Notes under the pieces: model-generated
Told to the model about the DNA's origin: nothing
Seen by the model: only the letters and a program-made list of their open reading frames with translations
Databases searched by the model: none
Shown here: positions 46,767 through 55,823 of the stretch, one piece after another
Position numbering within the stretch: position 1 is the first letter of the stretch
Layout: every line of letters starts with the position of its first letter
Assembly: GCA_963760935.1 (NCBI GenBank)
Contig: CAVXFB010000008.1
Coordinates: forward strand, 1,302,001 to 1,366,000
From: CAVXFB01 sp963760935
Lineage (GTDB): Bacteria; Planctomycetota; Planctomycetia; Pirellulales; Thermoguttaceae
DNA length: 64,000 nucleotides
Direction of reading: 5' to 3'
Made by a program: the position numbers and the translations under genes

Positions 46767-47636
46767 ATGATCAATTTCACACCCAAGTACCAGTTTCTCG
46801 TCGGCATCGATTCCGATGGATGCGCGTTCGACACGATGGAGTTGAAGCACAAGGAGTGCTTCATCCCTAACATCATCAACTATTGGGGCCTGCAAGGCGT
46901 CAGCAAGTACGCCCGCGAGGCCGCCGAGTTCGTCAATCTGTATTCAAAGAGCCGCGGCATCAATCGCTTTCCAGCCTTGATAGAAGCCATGGAATGGACG
47001 AACAAGCGGCCCGAGGTGAAAGCCCGAGGCATTCACGTCGAGATTCCCAAATCGCTGTGCGAATGGATCAAGCGGGAGACGAAGCTTGGCAACCCGGCCT
47101 TGGAGAAAGAGGTCGAGAAGACCGGCGATCCGATACTGAAGCACACGCTGGCGTGGTCGAAGGCCGTCAACGAGTGCATCACGGCGATGGTCCGCTGCGT
47201 GCCGCCGTTCCCGTTTGTCCGCGAGAGCCTGGAAAAGCTCCAGCAGCATGCCGACGTCCTCGTGGTTTCGGCCACGCCGCACGAAGCCCTGCAGCGCGAA
47301 TGGGAGGAGCACGACCTATCGAAATATACTGTGGCAATTTGCGGCCAAGAGGTCGGCACGAAGAAGGAATCGCTCTGCGCGGCGGCAAAATATCCGGCCG
47401 ACCACACGCTGATGATCGGCGACGCCCCCGGCGATCACAAGGCCGCCGTGGCCAACAAGGCCCTGTTTTTCCCCATCAATCCCGGGGCGGAAGAGGCCAG
47501 TTGGAAACGCTTCTACGACGAGGGCATCGATCGCTTCCTCTCGGGCACGTTCGCCGGCAAGTATCAAGAAGAGCTTCTGGCCGAGTTCGATAGCTTCCTC
47601 CCCAACCGACCGCCGTGGCCGGTAGACGATTGCTGA
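46767..47636 (+). CDS. HAD-superfamily hydrolase
   Basis: This 289-residue protein shows the four HAD motifs in order. Motif I is unusual, GIDSDGCAFDTME, where DxDGT is normal: the nucleophile and acid Asp pair is present but Thr is Cys. Motif II is VVSATP, the motif III Lys is in GTKKESL, and motif IV is MIGDAPGDH. A helical cap of about 130 residues lies between I and II. It probably acts on a phosphorylated metabolite; the substrate is unknown. It is followed by dinD with an 11-bp gap. Confidence 0.85.
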   Translation: MINFTPKYQFLVGIDSDGCAFDTMELKHKECFIPNIINYWGLQGVSKYAREAAEFVNLYSKSRGINRFPALIEAMEWTNKRPEVKARGIHVEIPKSLCEWIKRETKLGNPALEKEVEKTGDPILKHTLAWSKAVNECITAMVRCVPPFPFVRESLEKLQQHADVLVVSATPHEALQREWEEHDLSKYTVAICGQEVGTKKESLCAAAKYPADHTLMIGDAPGDHKAAVANKALFFPINPGAEEASWKRFYDEGIDRFLSGTFAGKYQEELLAEFDSFLPNRPPWPVDDC

Positions 47637-47647
47637 AAGGGGAGGCC

Positions 47648-48501
47648 GTGAAGAAGGAATTAATCGTCGAACTGCACACGAGCTTTGAGCGATTGGCGCA
47701 TCGAGAGGAGGAAAGCGGAGTCGAATTTTGGTTGGCCCGGGATTTACAGGAAGTGCTGGGATATCAGACGTGGCGGAGTTTTGGGCAAGTTGTGGAGAAG
47801 GCTGTAACCGCTTGCCAGAACGCCGGTTACAATCCCAGCGACCATTTTGCCGAAATCAGCAAAATGGTCCCGCTCGGGTCGGGTGCGGAGCGGGAGGTGG
47901 GCGATTACATGCTCACTCGGTATGCGTGCTATCTGATTGCCCAGAACGGCGATCCGACGAAGGGCCCCATTGCTTTCGCACAAACGTATTTTGCCATCCA
48001 GACCCGAAAACAGGAGATCATTGAGCAACGACTTGCTGAGGTGGAACGTTTGAGGCGCAAAAGAAGCTCACCGTGTCGGAAAAGGAGCTTTCCGGCATAA
48101 TCTTCGAGCGCGTCGGCGATGAAAAGAGTTTTGGCCGAATACGCAGTCGCGGCGACCAATCGCTTTTTGGCGGGCGAACGACGCAACAAATGAAAGAGAG
48201 TTTAAATGTGCCCGACAGCCGCCCGCTGGCCGATTTCCTGCCTACTATTACAATCAAGGCCAAGGACTTTGCCAACGAGATCACCAACTTCAACATCAAG
48301 CGGGAGGACTTGCGGACGGAACGCTCGATTGCGCACGAGCATATCAAGAACAATGCCGGGGTTCGAAAGCTGCTTAGAAAGCGCGGCATTGTACCGGAGC
48401 AATTGCCTCCGTCCGAGGATATCAAGAAGATCGAGCGCCGCGTGGAGTCGGAACAGAAGAAGCTGCCCAAGCAAGTGAAGCCGTTGGAAGCGGACGGATA
48501 G
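47648..48501 (+). CDS. dinD: DNA damage-inducible protein D (DinD), frameshifted
   Basis: The product is about 284 residues. In E. coli DinD is induced by the SOS response and binds RecA filaments. GTG 47648 follows GGGGAGG. The first part shows FERLAHREEESGVEFWLARDLQ, VLGYQTWRSF, and GDYMLTRYACYLIAQNGDP, typical of the DinD/BRO-N-like domain. The frame breaks near 48050: one more G gives RLEAQKKLTVSEKELSG. The second part, with IIFERVGDEKSFGRIRSRGD and FANEITNFNIK, completes the family. No SOS box was recognised upstream. Confidence 0.88.
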
Positions 48502-48565
48502 GAAGTACTGTGACGGGCGAGCATGCCTCCATTAAAATTCTCAACCACTAACCACTAATCCCACC

Positions 48566-50011
48566 ATGACTGACAAATGCGACATTGGCCTGATCGGCTT
48601 GGCCGTAATGGGCGAAAACTTGGCGCTGAATATCGAGAGCCGCGGCTTCAGTATCGCCGTGTATAACCGCACCACGAGCAAGGTCGACGATCTAATGGCC
48701 GGCCGTGCGAAAGGCAAGAAATTTGTCGGCTGCCATTCGATGGAAGAACTGGTCGGCAGCCTTGCCTCGCCGCGCAAAGTGATGCTCATGGTCAAGGCCG
48801 GTCCGGCGGTCGATGATTTCATCGAGAAGCTCATTCCGCTGCTCTCGCCCGGCGACGTGATTATCGACGGCGGCAACACGCACTACACGGAGACCGAACG
48901 CCGCACGCAGTACGTCGAGTCGAAGGGGCTCTTGTACATCGGCACCGGCGTTTCCGGCGGCGAGGAAGGCGCGCTGAAGGGTCCGAGCATGATGCCCGGC
49001 GGCAGCGAGGCCGCGTGGCCACTGGTGAAGCCGATCTTCCAGGCGATCGCCGCCAAGGTGGGCCCGAATGGCGACATCCCCTGCTGCGAATGGGTCGGCC
49101 CGCGCGGCGCCGGCCACTACGTGAAGATGGTCCACAACGGCATCGAATACGGCGACATGCAGTTGATCTGCGAGGCCTATTGGATGCTCAAGAACGCCTT
49201 GGGCCTCAGCAACGAGGAACTGTACGACGTATTTCAGCAATGGAATCAGGGTGAGCTTGATAGCTATCTGATCGAAATCACGCGCGATATTTTCAGCGTC
49301 AAAGATCCCGAGGGCGACGGCTACCTGGTCGACAAGATCATGGACACCGCCGGGGCTAAGGGGACGGGCAAATGGATGAGCCAACTGGCCCTCGACCTCG
49401 GCGTCCCCAGCACGCTGGTGACCGAGGCCGTATACGCTCGCTGTCTCTCGGCGATGAAGGAGCCGCGCGTACGTGCCAGCAAGCTGTTGAAGGGCCCAAC
49501 GGCCAAGTTCCGCGGCGACCGGGCGAAGTTCATCGAGCAGGTCCGGCAGGCGCTATACGCGTCGAAGATTTGCAGTTACGCCCAGGGCTACGTGCAAATG
49601 CAAGCCGCGGCCATCGAACACAAGTGGCCGCTGAACTTCGGCGATATCGCACTGTTGTGGCGTGGCGGCTGCATCATCCGAGCGACGTTCCTCGAACGCA
49701 TCAAAGAGGCGTTTGACGCGAAGAAGCCGCCCGAGAATCTCTTGCTGGCGCCCTACTTCAAGACGGCGGTCCGCAAGGCGCAGACGGCGTGGCGCAACGT
49801 CGTAACCACGGCCGTTCGGCTGGGCATCCCCACGCCGGCCTTCGCAGCCGCGCTGGCCTACTACGACGGCTACCGCTCGGAGCGGCTGCCGGCCAATTTG
49901 CTCCAGGCCCAGCGCGATTACTTCGGCGCCCATACGTACAACCGAACCGACCGGGAGGGAACCTTCCACACCGATTGGATCCGTGTCCGCAAGCAGCCGC
50001 CAAGCGCGTAA
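48566..50011 (+). CDS. gnd: 6-phosphogluconate dehydrogenase
   Basis: This 481-residue enzyme makes ribulose 5-phosphate with NADP+ in the pentose phosphate pathway. Motifs are IGLIGLAVMGENLALNIE (cofactor), YNRTTSK (NADP-binding Asn-Arg-Thr), GVSGGEEGALKGPS, and HYVKMVHNGIEYGDMQLI with the catalytic Lys and Glu. The C-terminal helical tail with FGAHTYNR is present, so it is the long, dimeric type. The coding frame is intact. Confidence 0.97.
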   Translation: MTDKCDIGLIGLAVMGENLALNIESRGFSIAVYNRTTSKVDDLMAGRAKGKKFVGCHSMEELVGSLASPRKVMLMVKAGPAVDDFIEKLIPLLSPGDVIIDGGNTHYTETERRTQYVESKGLLYIGTGVSGGEEGALKGPSMMPGGSEAAWPLVKPIFQAIAAKVGPNGDIPCCEWVGPRGAGHYVKMVHNGIEYGDMQLICEAYWMLKNALGLSNEELYDVFQQWNQGELDSYLIEITRDIFSVKDPEGDGYLVDKIMDTAGAKGTGKWMSQLALDLGVPSTLVTEAVYARCLSAMKEPRVRASKLLKGPTAKFRGDRAKFIEQVRQALYASKICSYAQGYVQMQAAAIEHKWPLNFGDIALLWRGGCIIRATFLERIKEAFDAKKPPENLLLAPYFKTAVRKAQTAWRNVVTTAVRLGIPTPAFAAALAYYDGYRSERLPANLLQAQRDYFGAHTYNRTDREGTFHTDWIRVRKQPPSA

Positions 50012-50028
50012 CCGATTAGCAGCGGTCT

Positions 50029-50116
50029 CGCTCGTTCCGAAGCTCCAGCGTCGGAACGTGCGAGTCCACCAAGCACAAACGCCATTGCGTTCCCAAGCTG
50101 GAGCTTGGCAACGAGA
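50029..50116. repeat. Composite interspersed palindrome (CGTTCCGA and CCAAGCT type)
   Basis: CGTTCCGA faces TCGGAACG (50033-50058), and CCAAGCT faces AGCTTGG (50093-50108), with CTCG and CGAG at the outer ends. The first core also occurs at 27908. It fills the gap between gnd and the SDR gene. Confidence 0.65.
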
Positions 50117-50134
50117 GCTCGAAAGGCGCAATTC

Positions 50135-50917
50135 ATGCCATCCAACTACCTGCAAGAGATGTTCGGACTCAGCGGCCAAACTGCCGTCGTTATCGGCGGA
50201 GCCGGCGTGTTGGGCGGTGCGCTGTGCGCCGGATTAGCACAGGCCGGGGCTCACATCGTCGTCGCCGACCTGACGGAAGAGGGCTGCCAGGCAAGAGTGC
50301 AGGCCCTGCAGAAGCTTGGCGGCAAAGCCAGCTTCTGCACGGTGAACGTTACGCTTCGCGAGTCGATCGAAAATCTTCTCGCCACCACGCTCCGCGACAC
50401 CGGTCGGGCCGACATCCTGCTGAACTGTGCGGGCGTCAACGCCGGCACGGCGTTTCTCGATGCCACAGACGCCGATTGGGATCGCATCCTCACGATCAAT
50501 CTCAAGGCGGTGTTTCAGGCGTGCCAGGTCTTCGGCCGACACATGAAAGATGCGGGCGGCGGGGCAATCGTCAACATCGGCAGCGTCACTTCGCATCTGC
50601 CGCTCTCGCGCGTGTTCGCCTATTCCGCTTCAAAGGCGGGCGTTCTGAACCTGACGCGAAACGTCGCTCACGAGTTCGGCCCGCACAACGTTCGCGTCAA
50701 TGCGATTTGCCCCGGCTTCTTCCCCGCCGAGCAAAACCGCAAGCTCTTGGACGACACGCGGATTGACAACATCATGCGCCACACGCCAATGAAGCGATTT
50801 GGTGAGCCGGAAGAATTGATCGGCGCGTTGTTGCTGTTGGTTTCGCAGAAGGCCGGCAGCTTCGTCACCGGCACGCACGTCAACGTCGACGGCGGATTCA
50901 CGGCCGCTTGGTTCTAA
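50135..50917 (+). CDS. SDR-family oxidoreductase (mannonate/gluconate dehydrogenase-like)
   Basis: This 260-residue SDR has the modified cofactor motif IGGAGVLGG, the NCAGVN motif, Ser in NIGSVTS and YSASK. The basic pattern of the C-terminus (PMKRFGEPEELIGALLLL, then TGTHVNVDGGFTA) is like that of gluconate 5-dehydrogenase and fructuronate reductase-type SDRs. Asp in ADLTEEG after beta-2 favours NAD(H). The sugar acid role agrees with nearby gnd and is an inference. Confidence 0.9.
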   Translation: MPSNYLQEMFGLSGQTAVVIGGAGVLGGALCAGLAQAGAHIVVADLTEEGCQARVQALQKLGGKASFCTVNVTLRESIENLLATTLRDTGRADILLNCAGVNAGTAFLDATDADWDRILTINLKAVFQACQVFGRHMKDAGGGAIVNIGSVTSHLPLSRVFAYSASKAGVLNLTRNVAHEFGPHNVRVNAICPGFFPAEQNRKLLDDTRIDNIMRHTPMKRFGEPEELIGALLLLVSQKAGSFVTGTHVNVDGGFTAAWF

Positions 50918-50941
50918 GACGCAGCCGCGGAAAATAGTGCG

Positions 50942-51002
50942 GGTCGAGCGCAGCAAGCCCCACCGACGCCATCGTTCGTTGTGGGGCTTGCTGCAACCGA
51001 CC
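50942..51002. repeat. Strong hairpin after the SDR gene
   Basis: GCAGCAAGCCCCAC at 50950-50963 faces its perfect complement at 50981-50994, and GGTCG/CGACC extend the stem after a three-base break. It starts 25 bp past the stop. It may end transcription, though no T-run follows. The rest of the 341-bp gap to 51258 shows no gene. Confidence 0.65.
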
Positions 51003-51258
51003 AGCCTTATGGCTGCTTTCTCAAGTTTGGGCTGTCGACTCGCCTAATGGGCTTCGACTTCGTTCCGCATTTCTTCTCCCGGGTTCCGTTTTTTGGGAGC
51101 GAGAAGTCTGTTTCCCCGCGATTGCTCCACCTGCGGTCATTGCTCCAATAGGCAGTTGACCGGCACTCTGTGGTGGATTATTATGGCCTGCTGGGGGGTG
51201 ATGCAAATCTCCCGGCTTCCGTTCACAACACATACTCTAAGCAAAAGTGAGGTGGCAA

Positions 51259-52248
51259 ATGCATCGAAAGATCATGTCGGCTATTGGCGCAACAGCGATG
51301 GCCATCGGGTTTGTTGGAAATGCCCATGCGCTCGATATGCAACTCGTTCGGACCCTGGGTGGCAATGGCGGCAACGGAGACTACCAATTTAGGAGCCCCT
51401 GGGCTATTGATGTGGACTCTTCGGGCAATGTCTTCGTCGTCGATAACGGAAACAACCGCGTTCAGGAGTACGACAAAGACGGCACGTATCTACGCACCAT
51501 CGGCGGCGGCTCGCTGTGGAATCCACAGGGTATTGACGTTGACCTGAATGGGAACGTATGGGTCGCTGACACCGGACATAACGCGATCAAGAAGTTTAGC
51601 AGCACTGGATCATTGCTTGCCCAATTCGGCACGTTCGGCAGCGACAATGGTCAGTTGAATGGTCCTTACGACGTCCATGTCGACAGTTCCGGAAATTGTT
51701 GGGTCGTTGATTGGTGGAATGATCGCATCCAGAAATTCGACGACAAAGGAGCTTTTCTCGTTGCCGTTGGCTCACAGGGCAACGGAGATGGCCAATTCAG
51801 TTGGCTCCAGGGTCTTACAGGAGACTCGTCGGGCAATATTTGGGTGGCTGATGGTTCAAACAATCGATTACAAGAATTTGATGGTAACGGCAACTTCTTG
51901 ACGAAATTCGGTTCGTACGGCAGCGCAGATGGAAAATTCCACAGACCCGCCGATGTCGCGATCGATGGAGATGGCAACCTTTGGGTCACTGAATACTGGA
52001 ACCATCGTGTGCAGGAATTTGACAGCAACGGAAGTTATCTAGCACAGTTCGGTGCGGACGAACTCATCGGTCCAAAAGGCATCGCCATAAGTACGGCCGG
52101 AGACATCTGGGTCGCGGACCGTGAAAGCAACCGAGTGATCGAGTTCAGTTCCGTTCCCGAACCGTCGAGCATCGTCCTTCTGATCATATTTCTCGCTGGC
52201 TTGTTCGCCAAACGCGCATGGGGTTGGCGAAGATGTGGGGCGACATAG
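51259..52248 (+). CDS. NHL-repeat protein with PEP-CTERM sorting signal
   Basis: This 329-residue exported protein has a signal peptide (ending AHA-LDM) and six NHL-like blades of about 43 residues. The blades contain phrases such as GIDVDLNGNVWVADTGHN and VAIDGDGNLWVTEYWNHRVQ, forming a beta-propeller. The end SVPEPSSIVLLIIFLAGLF followed by Lys and Arg is a PEP-CTERM signal, which is processed by an exosortase. No exosortase gene lies in the window. ATG 51259 follows GAGGTG. Its role may be adhesion or matrix binding. Confidence 0.9.
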   Translation: MHRKIMSAIGATAMAIGFVGNAHALDMQLVRTLGGNGGNGDYQFRSPWAIDVDSSGNVFVVDNGNNRVQEYDKDGTYLRTIGGGSLWNPQGIDVDLNGNVWVADTGHNAIKKFSSTGSLLAQFGTFGSDNGQLNGPYDVHVDSSGNCWVVDWWNDRIQKFDDKGAFLVAVGSQGNGDGQFSWLQGLTGDSSGNIWVADGSNNRLQEFDGNGNFLTKFGSYGSADGKFHRPADVAIDGDGNLWVTEYWNHRVQEFDSNGSYLAQFGADELIGPKGIAISTAGDIWVADRESNRVIEFSSVPEPSSIVLLIIFLAGLFAKRAWGWRRCGAT

Positions 52249-52328
52249 ACATCGACGCACGCGCCACACGTCCGGGGACCGTTCGGCGCCGGAAATCTTC
52301 GGCACCCGTCAACGCGGTGCACACCGAG

Positions 52329-52802
52329 CTACAATTCGCAGACAGCCGAGGCGCCTGAGCCTTCGCCGATCTCGATCAGCACGCGCTCGGCGTTCCGCAG
52401 GCCCGGCAGCCTCGCTAGCAGCCGTTGGCCGATGTACTGTGCCAGCAGTTCCGTCGTGGTGTTGGCGATCGGCAGCAATAGACAATCGTCGTCGGGAAAG
52501 CTCCAACGTCGATCGGCAAAACTGACCTCGACCTGGCCCCCGTCGGACGCAACGCGAATCGAAGGGTGTTCCGTCGGCAAAAGCATCCGATGATCCAACT
52601 CCGACGCGATGTTCTTCAATGCGCCTCGGAGGGCCAGGAAATCGACGACGTATTGGTTGTCGTCCAACGGACCAAAAACTTCGGCGGCCACGCGATACGT
52701 GTGCCCATGCAGCCGTTCGCAGGCGCCGGCTTCAAGTGTAATGAAGTGGCTGGCCGAAAATATGAGGTCGTCGCTGGCAATGCGGACGTGAAAGTGAGGC
52801 AT
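52329..52802 (-). CDS. 6-pyruvoyl-tetrahydropterin synthase/QueD-family enzyme
   Basis: This 157-residue enzyme belongs to the family that makes 6-pyruvoyl-tetrahydropterin or 6-carboxy-tetrahydropterin, the second being a step to queuosine. It shows FSASHF (zinc His), CERLHGHTYRV (two zinc His and the catalytic Cys), ELDHRMLLP and EIGEGSGASAV. The motif CxxxHGH is the usual one for QueD/PTPS. The partner genes of queuosine synthesis are not in the window. It ends convergently with the NHL gene. Confidence 0.9.
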   Translation of the reverse strand: MPHFHVRIASDDLIFSASHFITLEAGACERLHGHTYRVAAEVFGPLDDNQYVVDFLALRGALKNIASELDHRMLLPTEHPSIRVASDGGQVEVSFADRRWSFPDDDCLLLPIANTTTELLAQYIGQRLLARLPGLRNAERVLIEIGEGSGASAVCEL

Positions 52803-52817
52803 GGGCACGATAAACGG

Positions 52818-53711
52818 CTACGTCGTTGACGGGTGTTTTTGCAGAAACTGTTCAATAAGCGGTACGACTTGCTCCGGGGCGTCTTCCAGGAGGTAGTGGC
52901 TGGCGTCGGGAAGGCGATGGACTTCTGCCTGCGGAAAGAACCCCAAAAACCGTTCCAGGAACCAAGGCGAGAAACACCAGTCGCGCATACCCCATATCAA
53001 GCATACCGGGTGCTGGCGGAACTGGGCCAGCCCCTCCTCGATGGCGACAAGTGTCTGATAGCTTGGATGGCTCTCGTTCAAGGGGATATCCAGCACGAAC
53101 CGGTAGACGGCGACTCGGTCTGCCCACGAGTCGTACGGCGCAGAGTAGCCCGCTTTCACGGCGGGCGTCATCCGCTCGGGTTTTGCAACGGTCATCCGCA
53201 GGGCCGCGCGAACAAAGAGATTCATGCCTTGCACGGCGACTTGCCCGAGGACGGGCAGGTGGCAAAGACGAATCGGCCACGGGCAGTGTTCGGCCCGAAA
53301 CGCGGCAGTGTTCATCAGTACGAATCGCGCAAAGCGTTCGGGGATCGCCACGGCCGCGCCCATGCCGATGCCGCCGCCCCAGTCGTGGGCCACCAACGTG
53401 ATGTCGCGGAGGTCGAGCCTTTCGATAAACTCCCGCAGATCGGCGATCCGTTGCGCGAGCCGATATGAATACTCCGACGCCGGCGGTTTCTCTGACAGCC
53501 CGCAGCCGATGTGATCGATGGCAATGACCCGATAGCGATCTTTCAGCCCGCGCACCAGTTCCCGAAAAAAGAACGACCACGTCGGATTCCCGTGGACCAT
53601 CAGCAGCACGGGCCCCGAGCCTTCATCGATGTAGTGGCACCGATGTCCGCCGAGCATTACCTCGTGGGATTGAAAGGGATACAGAGCATGCCAATCGGAG
53701 CTTACTGTCAT
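52818..53711 (-). CDS. Alpha/beta hydrolase (haloalkane dehalogenase-like)
   Basis: This 297-residue hydrolase has HGNPTWSF at 40-47 and the nucleophile elbow VAHDWGGG with Asp 110. The third acid may be in IWGMRDWCF, and the catalytic His is in ASHYLLEDAPE. An Asp nucleophile with this oxyanion loop is shared by haloalkane dehalogenases and OleB-type beta-lactone decarboxylases. The exact reaction cannot be told. It lies 15 bp upstream of the QueD-like gene, in the same direction. Confidence 0.87.
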   Translation of the reverse strand: MTVSSDWHALYPFQSHEVMLGGHRCHYIDEGSGPVLLMVHGNPTWSFFFRELVRGLKDRYRVIAIDHIGCGLSEKPPASEYSYRLAQRIADLREFIERLDLRDITLVAHDWGGGIGMGAAVAIPERFARFVLMNTAAFRAEHCPWPIRLCHLPVLGQVAVQGMNLFVRAALRMTVAKPERMTPAVKAGYSAPYDSWADRVAVYRFVLDIPLNESHPSYQTLVAIEEGLAQFRQHPVCLIWGMRDWCFSPWFLERFLGFFPQAEVHRLPDASHYLLEDAPEQVVPLIEQFLQKHPSTT

Positions 53712-53747
53712 GATTCTCCCAACTATATCAGCAATGGTTGGGCGGGC

Positions 53748-54161
53748 CTAGTCAACATTGGCACGATAGATTTGCAGAAATTCGGTCGGCGAGAGCACTT
53801 TGATGTGCCCTCTTGCGCGCGCGGGATAGTGACGCAAATTGCCGGTCACCAAGTATTCGGCCTCGGCTGCGGTCGCGACCTCTAAGAACGGCTCGTCGCC
53901 GTGATCGGGCAAGCGGCTGGCCAAGGGAAGGCCGGCTACGGCGATACCACACGAGCGGACTTGTTCCAATAGCGCATCCACGTGGTCCGTCCGAAACCCA
54001 AACGCCGGTCGCGCGAGCACCGCGCGGTATTCGGCAAGAATGCGTGCGTCAAAACATAAAGACACATTGCCCGACGCAACCAAGCCAACGATCAGTCCCG
54101 GCGCGCCGTAGGGATTCAACAAGCCGGAGACCAAAACGTTGGTATCCAGCACGATCCTCAT
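53748..54161 (-). CDS. PIN-domain toxin, second module
   Basis: This 137-residue PIN protein begins MRIVLDTNVLVSGLL, has EYRAVLARPAFGF, and carries acidic residues in LPDHGDEPFLEVA and the TGNLRHYP ending. The Asp in the last motif is replaced by Asn (TGNLRH), a known variant in this group. It overlaps its antitoxin by 4 bp. It is of the same general type as the module at 26909 but differs in most residues. Confidence 0.87.
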   Translation of the reverse strand: MRIVLDTNVLVSGLLNPYGAPGLIVGLVASGNVSLCFDARILAEYRAVLARPAFGFRTDHVDALLEQVRSCGIAVAGLPLASRLPDHGDEPFLEVATAAEAEYLVTGNLRHYPARARGHIKVLSPTEFLQIYRANVD

Positions 54162-54445
54162 TTGGTGCGACCTTTACGAGCCGCTGTGATTTCAGCCGCA
54201 ATAGCCGCTCGGCTCATCCGATGCCGTTTTGCAGCGACCGATTGGCCTTGCATGGCGCTAACGGCGCCAACAGCCCTGGCACGCCGCAAGGCCGCGAGCG
54301 AGTCTTCTAATCCTTCTGGTGATACCGCGGAGAGAATTGCCACCGGCCGCCCGTTTGAAGTGACCACGACGTCTGACTCGGCAGCGAGCCGGTGCAGCAC
54401 CTCAGCCGAACGGCTGCGTAGCTCTCGTACGGTTACGAAACGCAT
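54158..54445 (-). CDS. Phd/YefM-like antitoxin
   Basis: This 95-residue protein begins MRFVTVRELRSRSAEVLHRL and continues with VVVTSNGRPVAILSAV, the classic Phd/YefM DNA-binding fold. The C-terminal part is basic and would wrap the toxin. ATG 54445 was chosen from the family N-terminus. A palindrome lies 25 bp upstream. Confidence 0.88.
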   Translation of the reverse strand: MRFVTVRELRSRSAEVLHRLAAESDVVVTSNGRPVAILSAVSPEGLEDSLAALRRARAVGAVSAMQGQSVAAKRHRMSRAAIAAEITAARKGRTK

Positions 54446-54469
54446 AAGAGCTGCTCCAAGACTTGTGTA

Positions 54470-54479
54470 TACAATTGTA
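54470..54479. promoter_or_regulatory. Candidate operator upstream of the second PIN module
   Basis: TACAATTGTA is a perfect 10-bp palindrome in an AT-rich stretch that also has TGTGCACA nearby. Phd-type antitoxins bind such sites to repress their own operon. Binding here is inferred from position only. Confidence 0.35.
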
Positions 54480-54498
54480 GTACCGATTGTGTGCACAG

Positions 54499-55823
54499 TC
54501 AATCCGTCTGTGCGATAGCCTGTCCAAGCAACTCGGGCAGGTTCTTCATCCCCCGCAGTCCTGCCACAACGCGCGGGTGGGCAAAAATCCGCACGCGTTT
54601 TACATAGTCGTCGAATTGCTCGGTAGCCAGTGTGCGAATCACGGGCGAAACCTCGCCCAAGGGGCGGTAGCGATTCTCCTTGACGCAGTGGATGTCGACG
54701 TCGAACTGCACCTCACGCGTGACCGGTGGCGCATCGAAGAGGATTTCGTGCGGAGCCACTACGCGACCAACGGCCGAGCTGGCCAAGGCGGCAAAGCGCT
54801 CAGCACAGGCCGCCAGCCAAAGATAGGGCCGCCGGGCCAGCCGCTGGTAAAGTTCGCCTTGTTCCAGGAAGCTGTATTGCGCCAACCGCTTATAGAGCCG
54901 CCGTGTAGGACCGAACAGTCCGTCTAAGAGTTCGCCCGCTGGCCCGCCGCCGGCCGCCTGCTGGAGCTCATCGATCATTTCGTGTTCGGACATGCGGAAT
55001 AGGGCATCGAGGTCGAGCGACCCGTGCAACAGATAGAATGCCCGCTGCAGCATGGCCGTCGCCGAGCGAACACCGTGGTGCCAATAGACCTCGCTAAACA
55101 TGACATAGCGCGCAAAGACCATCAATTCCGCGGCCGTCTTGCCCTTGTCGGTGATTGCCAACCCGTCACCCTTCTCGTTCAGGCACAGGCTGCCCAGCAG
55201 ACGCTGCTGATCGAAGTGCCGGCCGTAGGGAACGCCGGCGTGCAGGCTGTCGCGGTGCAGATAGTCCATCTTGTCGATGTCGATCGGTCCGGAGAGCATG
55301 CTGCGGAGGATCTTGGCCGTTTGGTCGTGCGGCTTCTCGCTCAATAGGGCAACGATGTCGCGGGGATTGATGTTCCAATCGTGGCGGAGCACGTCGGCAA
55401 TCTCGCCTTCCAGCAGAAAACTGTTGGCAAACAGTTCGTGGCTCGGCACGCTCGGCAGGCGAATATCTTCGATCGGATGGCAGAACGGCCAATGACCCAG
55501 ATCATGCAGAAGGGCCGCGGCAACAAACACCTCGGCATCTTCCGGCGCACGACTCGGGCAAAACGTTCATCGTGGGCCAACTGCTGGAGATACAGCAGGG
55601 CCAGGCGGTACACGCCCAGACAGTGCTCGAACCGCGTATGGATCGCGGCCGGGTACACCAGCGACACCAGCCCAAGCTGGCTGATTCGCGCCAGACGGCG
55701 GAAGTCGGCCGAATCGATCAACGCCCGGACACGGGGCGTCAACGGAACGTCGGTCTCGGGTGGAATCCGCAGCAGGCCGCGGCGGGTGTCGAGGGCAACG
55801 ACTTCTGGAATGTCGGAAATCAT
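54499..55823 (-). CDS. HD-domain phosphohydrolase (COG1078-like), frameshifted
   Basis: The product, about 441 residues, starts at ATG 55823, overlapping the upstream stop as ATGA. It is related to HD-type dNTP triphosphohydrolases. Motifs are RLARISQLGLVSLVYPAAIHTRFEHCLGV, split here as RLARISQLG and HTRFEHCLGV, then LLHDLGHWPFCH and IDIDKMDYLHRDS. The frame breaks near 55535: adding one G restores EDAEVFVAAALLHD. All HD metal ligands are present across the two frames. Substrates may be dNTPs or other nucleotides. Confidence 0.87.
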
